A DNA stretch of 64,000 nt from assembly GCF_029867415.1 (NCBI RefSeq), contig NW_026705330.1, positions 1 through 64,000 of the forward strand, given 5' to 3'. The notes beneath the pieces were generated by a model, which was not told the origin of the DNA, did no database searches, and saw nothing but the letters and a program-made list of their open reading frames with translations. The DNA comes from Vicia villosa (Eukaryota > Streptophyta > Magnoliopsida > Fabales > Fabaceae). Made by a program: the position numbers and the translations under genes. Every line of letters starts with the position of its first letter. The stretch's first letter is position 1. Of the stretch, positions 1-11,187 are shown in pieces.

Positions 1-117
1 TATCCATCTCTCTTTTCCCAACAATACCTTACACTTTCTTTCAAATCTCACTACCACTCAAATTTCCTTTTGTACGGAATCACATCATTCCCCAACGTCT
101 CTTTCCTTCTTTCCATT

Positions 118-127
118 CTATAAATAC
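118..127 (+). promoter_or_regulatory. TATA box upstream of small ORF
   Basis: The sequence CTATAAATAC is followed by about 90 bases of C/T/A-rich leader without ATG and then the small ORF starting at 219. The spacing fits a plant pol II core promoter with a short 5' UTR. The sequence shows only the motif and its spacing; activity is inference. It may be the promoter of an LTR whose start lies outside the window. Confidence 0.45.
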
Positions 128-218
128 TTCTCATTCTTCCATAAAATCTCACATCAAATTCTAATTCATTTCTCAAATTTCCACTTCATAATCCATTTTC
201 TCTTCTTCCCTAACAAAA

Positions 219-386
219 ATGGCAAAATGGATAGAGACACTGTCTCTTACAGTCATCACCATTGCTACGGTGATCATGACTTTCTTCTGCCTGCACAGTC
301 CTGAGGAGTGTGGACCTGCAATGGTTATGCTCCCAATCATCTACATGCTATTGTTCATAGCATGGGTCATCAATCGTCATTCTTAA
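219..386 (+). CDS. Small ORF, 55 residues, two hydrophobic segments, function unknown
   Basis: I do not recognise this ORF. It starts at the first ATG after a TATA box and leader (context AAAATGG, purine at -3 and G at +4) and encodes 55 residues. Residues about 7-25 and 35-51 are strongly hydrophobic and separated by a short polar loop with two Cys and two Glu (HSPEECGP), so a small double-spanning membrane hairpin is possible. The C-terminus is basic (NRHS). A 3' UTR-like AT-rich stretch follows, with AATAAA at 655-660 and an A-tract at 700-713. The next recognisable sequence is LTR-like, so it may be an ORF carried by a retroelement. It is short enough to be chance, although promoter, start context, hydrophobic pattern and poly(A) signal are collinear. 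Confidence 0.35.
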   Translation: MAKWIETLSLTVITIATVIMTFFCLHSPEECGPAMVMLPIIYMLLFIAWVINRHS

Positions 387-654
387 AATTTGCCGTATTT
401 CTTATTTCTTAAATGTACCGTTTATTCGTCGTACTGTTCAATATAGTATGTAATATTTATACTGTCAGTATTAAATGTTGTACTAGTTGTCATAATATTG
501 CTTAATTACTAAGATAATATTTTGTGTATTTTCTGCCAGTCAAATATTTCTATTTCTGTGCATTAAATAATTTTCAGGTTATTATCGGTAATTTTGCCCG
601 CATACCGTAAATATCAGTTATTTATTATGTTTCTGTTTTCTAACAAGTCATGTA

Positions 655-713
655 AATAAATTTTCATGCTTCACACCAAACAAAAACAAAAATAACAACA
701 AAAAAAAAAAAAA
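655..713 (+). terminator. Poly(A) signal and A-tract downstream of small ORF
   Basis: AATAAA at 655-660 is followed by an A-rich run ending in fourteen consecutive A (700-713). This could be a transcript 3' end, or the tail of a retroposed copy that starts near the TATA-containing region. No flanking target duplication could be seen because the window begins at base 1. Confidence 0.35.
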
Positions 714-720
714 GAAAATT

Positions 721-3700
721 AACTTTGACGGTTGATTTTTCACTTTAACTGCTGCTTCAGTACACGAACAGTCGGTTGACAGACAAACTGCAGACAGTAC
801 AATTCACAGTGATTTGTACAATCAATCAAATCAATCATTCACAATTCAAATTTCCAAGATTTTTGTGTTAGAAGTCTTCTGAATATCACATGATTAGCAG
901 AAACTCAACACTGCACAAAAATCAGGTACGCTTAACTGCCTCCTATACAGACAGTCCCTAATCAGGGTTTTTCTTGTTTTAACAGGAGCAACAAGTTTTG
1001 AGAGCTCAAATGGATTTCATATACATCCATACATCTCAAAGTACCATCATACAAATTTTCAAACTTCAATTCACTCAGACGCACCGTCAGCAGCTCAAAC
1101 AGTCAACAGACGACCCGTTTGACCAAAAAAGTCAACTGACAGTCAAAAATGAAATTTTTTGTCAAAGTCCATATTTTGTCAAAGGATTCAACATTTGATC
1201 ATTGGATGATCACAATTCATCAAGGAAAGATCAAAAATCAACAAAACCCTAAGATTCAAAATTAGGGTTTTTGCCTGAAAAGTCAACTCAACTTTGACTG
1301 ATCATAACTCTCTCATCCTTCATCCAAAAAATGTCAACCAAAGCTCATTTTGAAGGAAATTCAATTATCTTTCAAATGCAATTGATCCCATGGTCATAGC
1401 ATTCACCATTTGAAAAATATGGCCAAAGACATTACAGGTCATTTTCAAAGTCAACAAAAAGACACTTTTTTCAAATGGACACACAAGGAGAACCAAAAAT
1501 CATTTTGATATGAGACCAAAGACATTGGTTAGAGGACTCTTTGAGGTTTCCAAAAAGTGCAAGATCTCCTTCATATGACAAAAATTGAAGGATTTACACC
1601 TTGTTGAAGTTGGCTAAATTTTGGGAAAATGCATGAAATCAACATTGCTCAAAAATGTTTTTTTTCCAAATGAGTCCAAGTTTTTATGGTCCAAACATCT
1701 TTGCCATGTTACTATGGGCCTCCCACGACCAAGACAAAGCCCACATCTTTATTGGCCATTTTTTGCATAATTTTATCTTACTTTAAGATTAAAATTAAAA
1801 GGAAAATGCATGGATAATGGTTGCTTGGCCTCCAAGTATGACTCACTTCAAGGAATCTTCATTTTTTCTGCAAGAATTGAAGAGCAAGACAAGAGCATTG
1901 AATGGAGTCAAGCTTGGTCAACAATTCAAAGATTTTTAATATTTTAAAAATCAAACTTTCAACAAAGACAACAAAGCTTCTTAGCTTGAGTTCCAAGCAA
2001 CTTTGGGCTATAAAAGAAGCATCATACTTCAGCAAAAAGAAGACACACGAATTAGAACAAGAGCATAGCCATCTTTATCATAAAATTCTCCAAAAAATAC
2101 ATACACTTTGTAATTTTCCAATTCTATATTTCAATCAATATTAATACAAACAAAGCTTTCCAATCATCTTCTCAAACAACATAGAGTAAGATTGAACTCA
2201 TAATATAGTCCCATGAGAGTCGTATAGTGCACATAAAGTTCTTCATGTACATATGCCCTTTACTTTCGTTTTCTTATATGCAATCAATTTCCATGTAAAC
2301 TAACCATCTTAATATGTTCATGAGGTCCTATATGAGTGATCTGGGCTTTAACATGAGAGTTCCCACGTGAGAATCACCCCATACCATTAACACGAGCTCA
2401 TGAGTGTTCATACTTGAATCTCTTCGAATCCATGGCTACAGACCTCAAATTGCAAAACTAACACCACCATCGTGTTCAGGAGACAATTTTAAGTCAGTCT
2501 GGGTCCTTTTCTTTTTCGTTCATGGCTGTTTTTGTAGGTTTTCAAAAAGCATGGAAATCTGAAGGAAAATCCGCAGGAAATTCCATAAGTAAATCCGCAG
2601 CTAATTTCGCAGGTACCAAGGAAGAAGATGATGAATAGTGGCGCTGAAATTTTGACTGCTTGCGTGGCAATTTCTAATCATCCCATTCGCTGGTCAAAAA
2701 ACGTGGACCCCACGTTGAACCCTTGACTTCAGCATGATCACATGTTGAACCTCAAACCATGTGCATCATGTATCCACGCATCTGGGCCTTTGATCTCCAT
2801 CAGTTCTTCATCCAACGCGCCTGATCCAGCAATCCACACCATGGACTTTCAATCATTCCACACTTGATAAGTATCCTTTTTATATTTTCTATTTTATTTT
2901 ATTTTTATTGCAAAAATAATTAAAAATAGTTTTAAATTCCAAAAAATTCCACAAAAAATATTTTAGACTTCTAAAAATATATATTATTTTCTGAAATAAA
3001 AATATTTTATTTTTCTTCATAATTTCAATATTTTACATAATTAATTAGTATATGTTTATATATTTACTTTTTAATTATTCTAACCAATCAAAAAATCATA
3101 AAAAAAATTGTTCTTTGTGTTAAATATTGTTTATATATCATAAACTAATTTTGTACATATTTAGGATAATTTTATCATTAAGTTTTAATTATTTGTGTAA
3201 TTATTTATATAATTATGTTTTAATTAACTTAAAAAATCCAAAAACAAATTTCAAAAATTCCAAAAAAAAATTAGTTTTGTTCTAAAATCAATTAACAAAC
3301 ATTTTGTACATATTTTTAAACTTATTTGCTAGGTTTAATCATATTTCCATCTTTTCTTTATTTTAAATTAATTAATAATGCATTAATTATATTTAAAATA
3401 AATCACAAAAATACAAAAATATGCCTTTTATTTCTTGCAATTTAAAATTCCTAGATAAATGTATAGGATGTCAAATTCATGTAAATAGGCTAGTTTACAT
3501 TTCCCGCACAATCGATGTAATAGCGTAGATTTACTTTCTGCACTTTACATTTCCGCATTTTAATTTCCAGCACCCATATAAACTGCGTGTATGTCAAAGA
3601 TAAAACTGAACCGTCAGATCACTAACTTCAAAGATAAATATCTGAATTCAATCACAATCACATTTGCACCTCCTAGGGTAACCCCTTTTCACTCTTTTCA

Positions 3701-4345
3701 AAATCAAAGTTACATTTCTACTGTTTCGAGTACAAAATCGAACCTTTTGTTTATATCCGACGAATGGATAGATTTTTAAAGGGAACAAGGATAAAGACCT
3801 CCTAACTCAGGGTAGACCTCCTAGTTTGCTTGCTCAAAATCAAAACAAACAAAATTCTCATACACTGTTGTTTTTTTAAAACGAATTTTCCAAAAGACAA
3901 TATTTTGTATACATCCAAACACGGATCATTACAAAATTAACGATCTTTTCAAAACATCTTTCGAAAGATAAACAAGCATTTGTATATATCCGCACAAGGA
4001 TCATTACAAATTCTATTTGCAAAGGTATTTCAAAAACACAGGTAAAGCATTCCGAATCAATTGAAAAGTAAAGCAAATGAGCTAAGCAAACTAAAGAGCC
4101 CATGGATAACCATGGATACAAAGGGTGCTAACACCTTCCCTTTGTATAACCTACCCCCTTACCCAGAATCTCTCAAAGGTCTTTTTTCTGTTTCTTTTAT
4201 AAACCTTTCCTTCATTGGATAAAATAAAAGGTCGGTGGCGACTCTGTAAACTTTTTCAAAAGTGACGCGAAAGCGTCCGATCGACAAAAAAGAGTCAGTT
4301 CACGTATCCCACCCACGGAGGGGTATGGCCCGAAAGGACGGTCCA
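721..4345 (+). mobile_element. LTR-like sequence 1 (Tat/Ogre-type), plus orientation
   Basis: This gene-free 3.6 kb stretch has the order seen in the Ogre LTRs of this window: an upstream part rich in GTCAA/TTGAC words (about 1090-1460), a TATA box at 2008-2016, a long AT-rich middle (2870-3470), and an R/U5-like end with a repeated word group around GGATAACCATGG (about 4100), AATAAA (4223-4228) and TGGCGACTCTGT (4236-4247). From about 2800 it is a diverged direct repeat of 4800-6280. Its outer ends are not resolved; the downstream end probably lies within about 70 bases of 4247, judging by spacing in the intact Ogre-P LTR. The small ORFs inside it look like chance frames. Confidence 0.5.
2008..2016 (+). 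promoter_or_regulatory. TATA box of LTR-like sequence 1
   Basis: CTATAAAAG in a locally GC-richer setting, about 2.3 kb upstream of the presumed U5 end. The intact Ogre LTRs of the window have comparable boxes (CCTATAAATAG). It marks the likely U3/R transition of this relic. Confidence 0.45.
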
Positions 4346-4790
4346 CAGAAAGAATACAAAGAAGTTTATCAAACTTTGTATTTGAAAGAGTGTGAGGGGA
4401 AGAAGGAAGTTTGAGAAGAGTTTGGTGAAAGTGTGAAGAAAGGAGTAGAACGCTAACGCCTTATATAGACTATGTTGCCAAAAAAGAACGGTTCATTTCA
4501 TAGTGTTGATTGGACTGCGTTTGGTATCCCCAAGAGAAGTTATGGCCTCTGCCGTTTCCCGCCTTGGAAGTTGAAGTGTAATCATGATTGAAAACTGATA
4601 CACGCACGTCTCAAGTAGACGTTTTGAAAAGGTGATACACGCGCGAGAGGAAGAAGACGACGAGGTGTCATCTCCTAATTGGCTGATTCAAATTGGTTCG
4701 CGCGCGTTTTGATTTTCGTTTGCAGATGGATCACGTGTGACATGAAACACGCGTTAGCATGTACCCTCGCACCATTAGTCCTCAGATCTC
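4346..4790 (-). other. Spacer with minus-strand promoter-like segment
   Basis: This stretch separates two LTR-like copies and resembles neither. Read on the minus strand, GTCTATATAAGG (4459-4470) is followed by a C/T-rich leader-like stretch down to about 4350, as in a pol II promoter with 5' UTR. No ORF follows. It may be the promoter end of another truncated LTR in opposite orientation. Confidence 0.3.
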
Positions 4791-6290
4791 ATTAAAGTTT
4801 CATCCAACGTGCCAGAAGCTACAGCGCACCATGGACTCTCAAAGCTTTGCCACACAGAATCATAATTTAATATATTTTCTATTTTATTTAATTCTCTTTG
4901 TGAAATTATTTAAAAATATTTTTTAAAAATCAGAAAAATATACAAAAAAATATTTTTAGGTTAATAAAATATTGTATTAATTTTTGACACAAATATTTTA
5001 TTTTTCTTAATAATTAATATATTTTGTTTAATTAATCAACATATATTCATATATTTCATTTAAATTATTTCTAACCTATCAAAAAATCAGAAAAAAATAT
5101 TTTATTTAATTAAATTGTGTTTATATATTATAAACTAATTTTGTACATATTTAGAATATTTTTCTCTTTAAGTTTAATTTATGTGTATAATTATTTGTAT
5201 AATTATATGTTAATTAGCTTAATAATTTCAAAAAACAATTTCAAAAATCCCAAAAAAAATAATTTTATTTTAAAATTAATTAACAAGCAATATGAACATA
5301 TTTTAGACTTAATTTTTAGGTTTAAATTTTATTTCTACCTTTTTCTCATTTAATTAAATTAATCATGCATTAATTCTAATTAAAATCAATCATCAAAAAT
5401 CCAAAAACATTTTCCCTTTATCTTATTGCAATTTAAATTCATAGATAAGTGTATAGGTTGTCAAATTCATGTAAATAGCGTAGTTTACATTTCCCGTACA
5501 ATCGATGTAATAGCGTAGATTTACTTTCGCATTTTACATTCCCGCACTTTAATTTTTGTACATATAAAACTGCGTGTATGTCAAAGACAATAACTGAAGC
5601 GCTAGATCACTAATTTCAAAAGACAAAAATATCTGAAAATAAAGCACAATCACACTTGCACCTCTTAGGGTAATCCCTCCGTTACTCTTTCCAAAATCAA
5701 TTCTATTGTTTCAAATGCAATTCAAATCATTTCTTTCTGTATCCAGTCAAAGAAAATTTTCTAAAAGAAAATAGGAAAGGACCTTATGAACTTAGGGTAG
5801 ATCTCCTAATTGCTTGCTCAAATCAAACAAAACAACAAATGGTTCACATATCACTGTATTTCCAAAACAAAACTTTCAAAAAAGACAACATTTTGTATAT
5901 ATCCAAACAAGGATCATTACGAAGTTAAAGATCTTTTTTCAAAATATCTTTCGAAAGATAAAACACTTTGTATACATCCGCGCAAGGATCATTACAAAGT
6001 CAATTTACAAAGGTATTTTAAAACCACATACAAGCATTTCAAAGCAAGACAAATGATTCAAACAAGTGAGCTAAGCAATTAAGAGCCCATGGATAACCAT
6101 GGATACAAAGGGGTGCTAATACCTTCCCTTTGTATAACCTAACCCCGAACCCAAAATCTCTTAAAGGTCTTTTTCTGTTTCTTTTATAAACCTTTCCTTA
6201 ATTGGATAAAATAAAAGTCGGTGGCGACTCTCTGATTTTCAAAACTCAAAAATAAAAAAAGAGTCAGTTCGTATCTCACGAAAAAAACCG
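4791..6290 (+). mobile_element. LTR-like sequence 2, diverged direct repeat of 2800-4312
   Basis: The order of words matches copy 1: an ACCATGGACT start, an AT-rich centre including a shared TATAAACTAATTTTGTACAT block, a TTACATTTCCCG segment, GGATAACCATGG, and AATAAA followed by TGGCGACTCT (6222-6231). Numerous substitutions and short indels separate the copies, so this is an old pair: either two LTRs of one decayed element or two related solo LTRs. It contains no credible gene. Confidence 0.5.
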
Positions 6291-6319
6291 AGGACGACAC
6301 ACACCAAGCGAGGCACAAA

Positions 6320-6605
6320 ATGAAATGGATTTTGTTTAGGTACGGAATGTATTGGCCCTCTATGTTAAAAGATTGCATAGAATTCGCTAAAGGATGTCAA
6401 GAGTGTCAAGAACATGCAGGTATTCAGCATGCTCCTGCAAATGAATTAAGTTCAATAATAAAGCCATGGCCTTTCAGAGGTTGGGCACTAGATTTAATTG
6501 GGGAAATTCACCCCAAATCTTCTAAAGGTCAAAGATATATCTTGATGGGAATAAACAACTTCATAAAATGGGTCGAAGCGATACCACTTGCAAATGTGGA
6601 TCAGG
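6320..6605 (+). pseudogene. Integrase fragment, Ty3/Gypsy (zinc-binding end plus start of core)
   Basis: The frame reads through the end of an HHCC domain (CIEFAKGCQECQEH, giving the CX2C pair) into the beginning of an rve core (GWALDLIGEI, carrying the first catalytic Asp; later the ..NFIKWVEAIPLA.. block). It stops about 95 residues in, well short of the second Asp and the Glu. The normally conserved D-Y-F-T-K block reads N-N-F-I-K, a sign of decay. It belongs to a different Gypsy family from the Ogres in this window. At about 6605 the sequence switches into an unrelated gag frame. Confidence 0.75.
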
Positions 6606-6925
6606 AGGTTTTGTGCTGAGAACCTGAAAGTGAGGTATGGTACTCATATGTTGTCCGAAGAAGCTGATGACTGGTGGATGGCTACCAGGGCTGAATTGGA
6701 TGCTGATGGTGTAGCTGTTTCCTGGGTTGTGTTCAAGAGAGAGTTTCTGAGGAGGTATTTTCCTGAAGACGTTCGAGGCAGGAAAGAGATTGAATTTTTG
6801 GAGCTGACTCAGGGTAATATGACGGTACCAGAGTATGCTTCGAAATTTGTCAAGTTGGCGAAGTACTACATTCATTACAACAATGACGAGGCTAGTGATT
6901 TCTCAAAGTGCATCAAGTTTAGAAA
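6606..6925 (+). pseudogene. Gag (Retrotrans_gag) fragment, Ty3/Gypsy
   Basis: About 107 residues match the central capsid block of plant Ty3/Gypsy Gag: a Trp-rich start (DDWWMATRAEL), F-K-R-E-F-L-R-R-Y-F-P, then the hallmark ELTQGNMTVPEYASKF. Both ends are truncated. It is not collinear with the upstream integrase piece, because in any intact element gag lies several kb upstream of integrase. It is therefore a mosaic formed by deletion or template switching. It ends at about 6925, next to an LTR-like sequence. Confidence 0.75.
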
Positions 6926-6933
6926 CAGGAATT

Positions 6934-7887
6934 TATTGGGGGCAATTTGTTGGCTGAAGATTTCGTTTAGAAAGAATATCCTTTGAAGAGTTACAATTCG
7001 AAGGAAAATGGCTACTGATGGCCATGTTTCGAGAATGTTGGTTTGAGTTGGAGTAAAGATGGTTAGACTTGGAGCTAATTCGAAGAAGGTTATCTTTAAA
7101 GACTTGAACGTTATCGCGAAATAAGTAAAGTACTGAAGCTTAACGTGTTTTCGTAACATTCTCAATTATGATAACGTTGCCACGCGTCGAAAGAGGATTC
7201 AGGCGGGAGAATTTGAATTTCGAAGTAGTTTGTGTAACTGCACAAAGACAGATGGCATCCCAGGGATTCTTGTGGGCAACGTGGCATCAGATTAGTGTAG
7301 GACCGTTAGGGTCGAATTTAGTATAAATAAGGGTCTTAATGTTAGGATTCCGTGTGTTCATTTTGTACAAATCACTCACAAACCACTCAAGTATCAAGTG
7401 TTTAGATAACGAGTTCGCTGAGAAATGTACGTATGACACCAACACCAGTTTAATACATTCGTATTTTTCTTTATTCAAGCATCTTTTCATTATTACTGCT
7501 TTCATTTGCTTCCTGTTATTTACATTCCTGCACTTCTTTATTTCGTCTAACTTTCATTTTGTAGCACTTTATATTTCTGCAGTTTACATTCTTGCACGTT
7601 ACATTCCTGCACTTTTACACTTCTGCAGTTTATACGCCTTTATTTATATTTCTTCGTCGAAAGACGTACTTATGTGTATAACAAGTGTTGTTTTTAAGTA
7701 AACATTCACATGATCATATCATAAACAAGTTTTCTCGAAGCCAGAACAAACAAGCATGAATCAAATCATATCGAAAGACAATTGTTTGACTATGTTCTAG
7801 GATCAATCTAGTCGATCCTGCGAGTAACCAAAGTATACTTTATAGTTTGGAGGACTAGCGGTTGTTTACCGGAAATCACCGTAAACA
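6934..7887 (+). mobile_element. Possible solo LTR of an unidentified element
   Basis: The stretch begins with a TATTGGGGG-type end, has a promoter-like TATAAATAA (7322-7330) followed by a leader, several CTGCA(C/G)-TTTA words in the central part, and ends in CGTAAACA at 7887. No PBS follows and no 5 bp duplication flanks it (GAATT versus GGCCT), so the boundaries are tentative and it could be one LTR of a decayed element. Right of 7887 the sequence is Ogre-B LTR. Confidence 0.4.
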
Positions 7888-8725
7888 GGCCTATAACTTC
7901 CAAATCCCAAATCACTTAAATGATTGATTTCTTGAAAAAAGTTGCACTGTAAGATGTTGTTTTATTTTGCAAGATCTACAACTTTCATTTTGGGAGAATT
8001 TTTAGTGTGTAAGTAAAATTTTGAGTTCCCAAAATGCCCTTAAAACCCTAATTCTTGGCTTTTGTTGACTTTTTGATCCTTGATGAATTTTCTTGAATTT
8101 CTTTTGCCAAATGACTTTAATAATCATATATTGATGATATTGATCCTTAAAAGTTGTGGTTTGACCAAAAATCTCAAAAGTCAAAGGTGATCCTGTACAG
8201 TTGGCTTTTTCCAAATGAAATGAAATCTTGGACTTTTGTGTTGAATCAGGCTCTCCTCCTCAAATGGATGTTATGAATGGATTATCCTGGGGTAATAGAA
8301 ACTCTTGATCTATGTTTTGAGTTTTGGATTCATGTCCTGATTAAAAGTCAACTGTCTAGGTGAATTAGGTCAAAAACCCTAATTTGCAAGCCAGATGAAA
8401 TTGAGGACTGTAGATCTTGAATTCAAGTACAATGCCCAGTGGATATTGCCATATGGATCATTTGAAGATGATTGAAGCCTTTGAGTGATGCCCTTGAGCT
8501 TTCTAGGGTTTCCCAAATGTGGTCCCTGATTTTAGCCCTTGAGGGGCTCAAAACCCTAGTCTGGTGATCTGAGCAAACCTGAGTCTTGATGACTGGTGTC
8601 TAATCAATCATATGTGAATGAATGAATCATTTTAACCTTTTGATTGCATCATAGATTAATCCCATACTGATTGGTCCTTGGCCTGAACTCTTTTGTTCTT
8701 GCACATCTCCAGTTGAGTAACAAGT
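7888..8725 (-). mobile_element. Ogre-B 3' LTR, left part (interrupted by Ogre-A)
   Basis: This is related to the U3 half of the Ogre-A LTR (compare about 12650-13400): shared words include the GTTGACTTTTTGATCCTTG, AGGTCAAAAACCCTAATT and GGGTTTCCCAAATGTG blocks in the same order. It continues after Ogre-A at 35103-35188, where the LTR ends in GTATGACA next to a polypurine tract. Its left part (R/U5) is missing, cut off at about 7888. Confidence 0.65.
8721..8725. repeat. Target site duplication CAAGT, left copy (Ogre-A)
   Basis: CAAGT directly precedes the TG of the Ogre-A 3' LTR and recurs at 35103-35107 directly after the CA of its 5' LTR. Exact 5 bp duplications are standard for Ty3/Gypsy integration and fix both outer borders. 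Confidence 0.93.
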
Positions 8726-9404
8726 TGTCGCGGGGAAAAATCGTATCTTTTTCGGGATGAGACACCTGATGCCTTCTTTGGGCTCGAGTGCTCATAAAAA
8801 TGATTTTTCTTTTGTTTTTGTCACGACCAAACTTTTTATTGTTTCCAAAGTAGGAAAAGGAAAAAAGCTGCAATAACCTTAAAAGTGGGGGAGAGATTCC
8901 GGGTAAGAGGGTTGGTTATGCGAAGGGAAGGTATTAGCACCCAACGTATCTATAGTACTCTATAGGTTTCTTTGCTATGTTTTTTCATTCTATGTTATTG
9001 AGGAGGTTCTTGTGAGATAGGTGGGACCTAGGGTGTTTGTTTGATTATGCTCGCAAAGATCATCGCGATCCTCTGCATACATATCCCTTAGAGGGAATCG
9101 GAGCATCTGTAGCTCGGGGTCTACGGGTGCTAAGGTTTGAGTTGTTTGAGGGAGACGTTTTCTCGCCAAGGATACGACCTTGTGCCTACGTATTCTCAAA
9201 GGGATGTTGAGAAAGTCAGAGCAATCGTAGTTCCCACTTATGCTAGTGGAAGCAAAGGATAAGAGACAAATGTCATCTAAATGTTCGATGTATCTAATCT
9301 ATATCATCACATACATCTGTTTGATTTTGCATGAAATCTTTTCATTATAAGCCCTGGGCTGTGCCACTTATGGCGCTTAGAATGATAAAGATGTTTTTTT
9401 TTTG

Positions 9405-9612
9405 TTTAGCCAGCCTTGTGGCAAAAACAAGTTTGATTAGCCAGCCTTGTGGCAAAAACTTTCAATGAAGTCAGCCTTGTGACAAAAAGTTTTGATTAAT
9501 CAGCCAGCCTTGTGGCAAAAGTTTCGACGAAGCCAGCCTTGTGGCAAAAACTTTGATTAATCAGCCAGCCTGGTGGCAAAAAGGTTTGATTGATTTGCCA
9601 GCCTTGTGGCAA
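9405..9612. repeat. Hairpin minisatellite in Ogre-A 3' LTR
   Basis: About eight tandem units of roughly 30 bp carry the core GCCA-GCCTTG-TGGC followed by an A-run. The core is self-complementary (GCCA/TGGC around a GCCTTG loop). One unit (9470-9483) has GTCA/TGAC instead, so both arms changed together. The same array is at 26961-27170 and 30856-31065 in the 5' LTR. Confidence 0.85.
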
Positions 9613-9741
9613 AAGAGAAATTTGATTGATTGATTGATTGTTTGTGATGATATAGATGAGATACTCCTATCATAGAGATGATAAATGTCTAATCTCCTAG
9701 GGTATTTGATTTGGATATTGGGGATGCTTATAAGAAGCCCG

Positions 9742-9945
9742 TGGGTCCTTGTACGAAGCCCAAAAGGAGGCTATCCGAGGGTCCTTGCATTGTAAGCCTA
9801 AGAGGAGGCTATGGGAGGGACAAGTCGTTTGTACGAAGCCCAAGAGGAGGCTATCCGAGGGTCCTTGCATTGTAAGCCCAAGAGGAGACTATGGGAGGGA
9901 CAAGTCGTTTGTACGAAGCCCAAGAGGAGGCGTGGTATAGTTGGT
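9742..9945. repeat. Tandem repeat of about 85 bp in Ogre-A 3' LTR
   Basis: Units contain CGAAGCCCAAGAGGAGGCTA and a second AGCCC..GGCT half (GTAAGCCC..GAGGCTATGGG). There is one more unit here than in either copy in the 5' LTR (27295-27400, 31190-31300), so copy number changed after insertion. AGCC..GGCT arms again make short hairpins. Confidence 0.75.
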
Positions 9946-10236
9946 TTGAGCTCTTAGAGCGATTTCACCGGGAAACCATACTCTATGTCCTAACCTAAAC
10001 TAGGGGAGATTCTTTGCACGAAGCCCAATAGGAGGCTATGGGGAACCTAGTGTTGTACTAAGTTGAACAAGCATATATAACATGAACAAACACATGAACA
10101 AGTATGAACAAACATGGACAAACATGAACAAGTATGAACAATTACATATATATATATATATATATGTCAAGGTGTGTGTATATAATGGAGTTTATGAAGG
10201 AAATATACCTGTAAGCATGATCCATTGAGTTTATTC

Positions 10237-10382
10237 TTGGGGAGAGGCCCATTGAGTTTATTCAGAAGCTATGTAAATAAGTATTTACAAAAGGGCTCGG
10301 GACTTATACTTGGGGAGAGGCCCATTGAGTTTATTCAGAAGCTATGTAAATAAGTATTTACAAAAGGGCTCGGGACTTATAC
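10237..10382. repeat. 73 bp tandem duplication in Ogre-A 3' LTR
   Basis: Two copies, starting at 10237 and 10310, begin TTGGGGAGAGGCCCATTGAG. The 5' LTR units have a single copy (27714, 31610), so the duplication is private to the 3' LTR and arose after integration. Confidence 0.8.
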
Positions 10383-11187
10383 CTACATGGAGGCCCATGG
10401 TATTTTTGGGAAGATGTAAAGAAAACCTTCATTTTTGATTTGTTATTCGAAGTTAAAAAACAAATTGATCGAGGTATGTACAAAAAAAAAGTGTATGTAC
10501 AATGAAATACCTAATTTCATGTAAGGGAATGGGACTTATACCTATGTGGAGGCCCATGTTTTATTTCATAAAACATGGTTGATTGTTTTGTTTAAAAGCG
10601 CGAGGTTTTGAAAACAGTTTGAAAGTTTTTGTTTTGAAAGAAGTTTTCTGTTTAAAGAAAAACTGTACAAAGAAAAGGAAAGGGACTTATACTCTCTAAT
10701 ATTCGAGAGGCCCAGTTGTTTTGAAAATCAATTGATCAATCCAAAAAGATTTAATCAAGAGTTTTTGAAAAGAAAAATCAAAAAGAAGAGGTTTATTTGT
10801 TTTAAAACGGCAATCGCTTGTTTTTTTAACGGTTTGAAATTTTTGAAAGAAATCAATTTAATTAAGATGAAAGCAAAGATTATACTTAATTAATACCTAA
10901 ATGATTAGGGTTTTGATCACAAAATATTTACAAGTAGTTAATTTTGAAAAAAATCAAATGAAAAACAATTTTTTAAAGTATTTAAAAACACTTAAAAACA
11001 TGTCATTTTAAACCTATTTAAAAATGTATTAAATAAATATTTTTTTGTGATTTTTTTGGATGTTCATAAAATATATATATTAAACAAAGAGTGTGCAAAA
11101 AATGAAGTGGAAATGATGAATTTTGATTGGTTCAATTAATTGATGAAGTTGTAAAGAAAAGTGAAGAAAATAAGTGATAAAAAATAG

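Noticed and set aside
6934..7887. Full retrotransposon with this LTR as 5' end
   Set aside because: No PBS follows 7887 and no internal region of such an element is present.
9405..9612. Possible CRISPR-like array of regularly spaced repeats
   Set aside because: Repeat and spacer vary together, units are about 30 bp including spacer, there are no cas genes, and the context is a plant LTR.
9749..9940. 63-codon ORF with Arg-Gly-rich repeats
   Set aside because: Frame through the 85 bp LTR tandem repeat.
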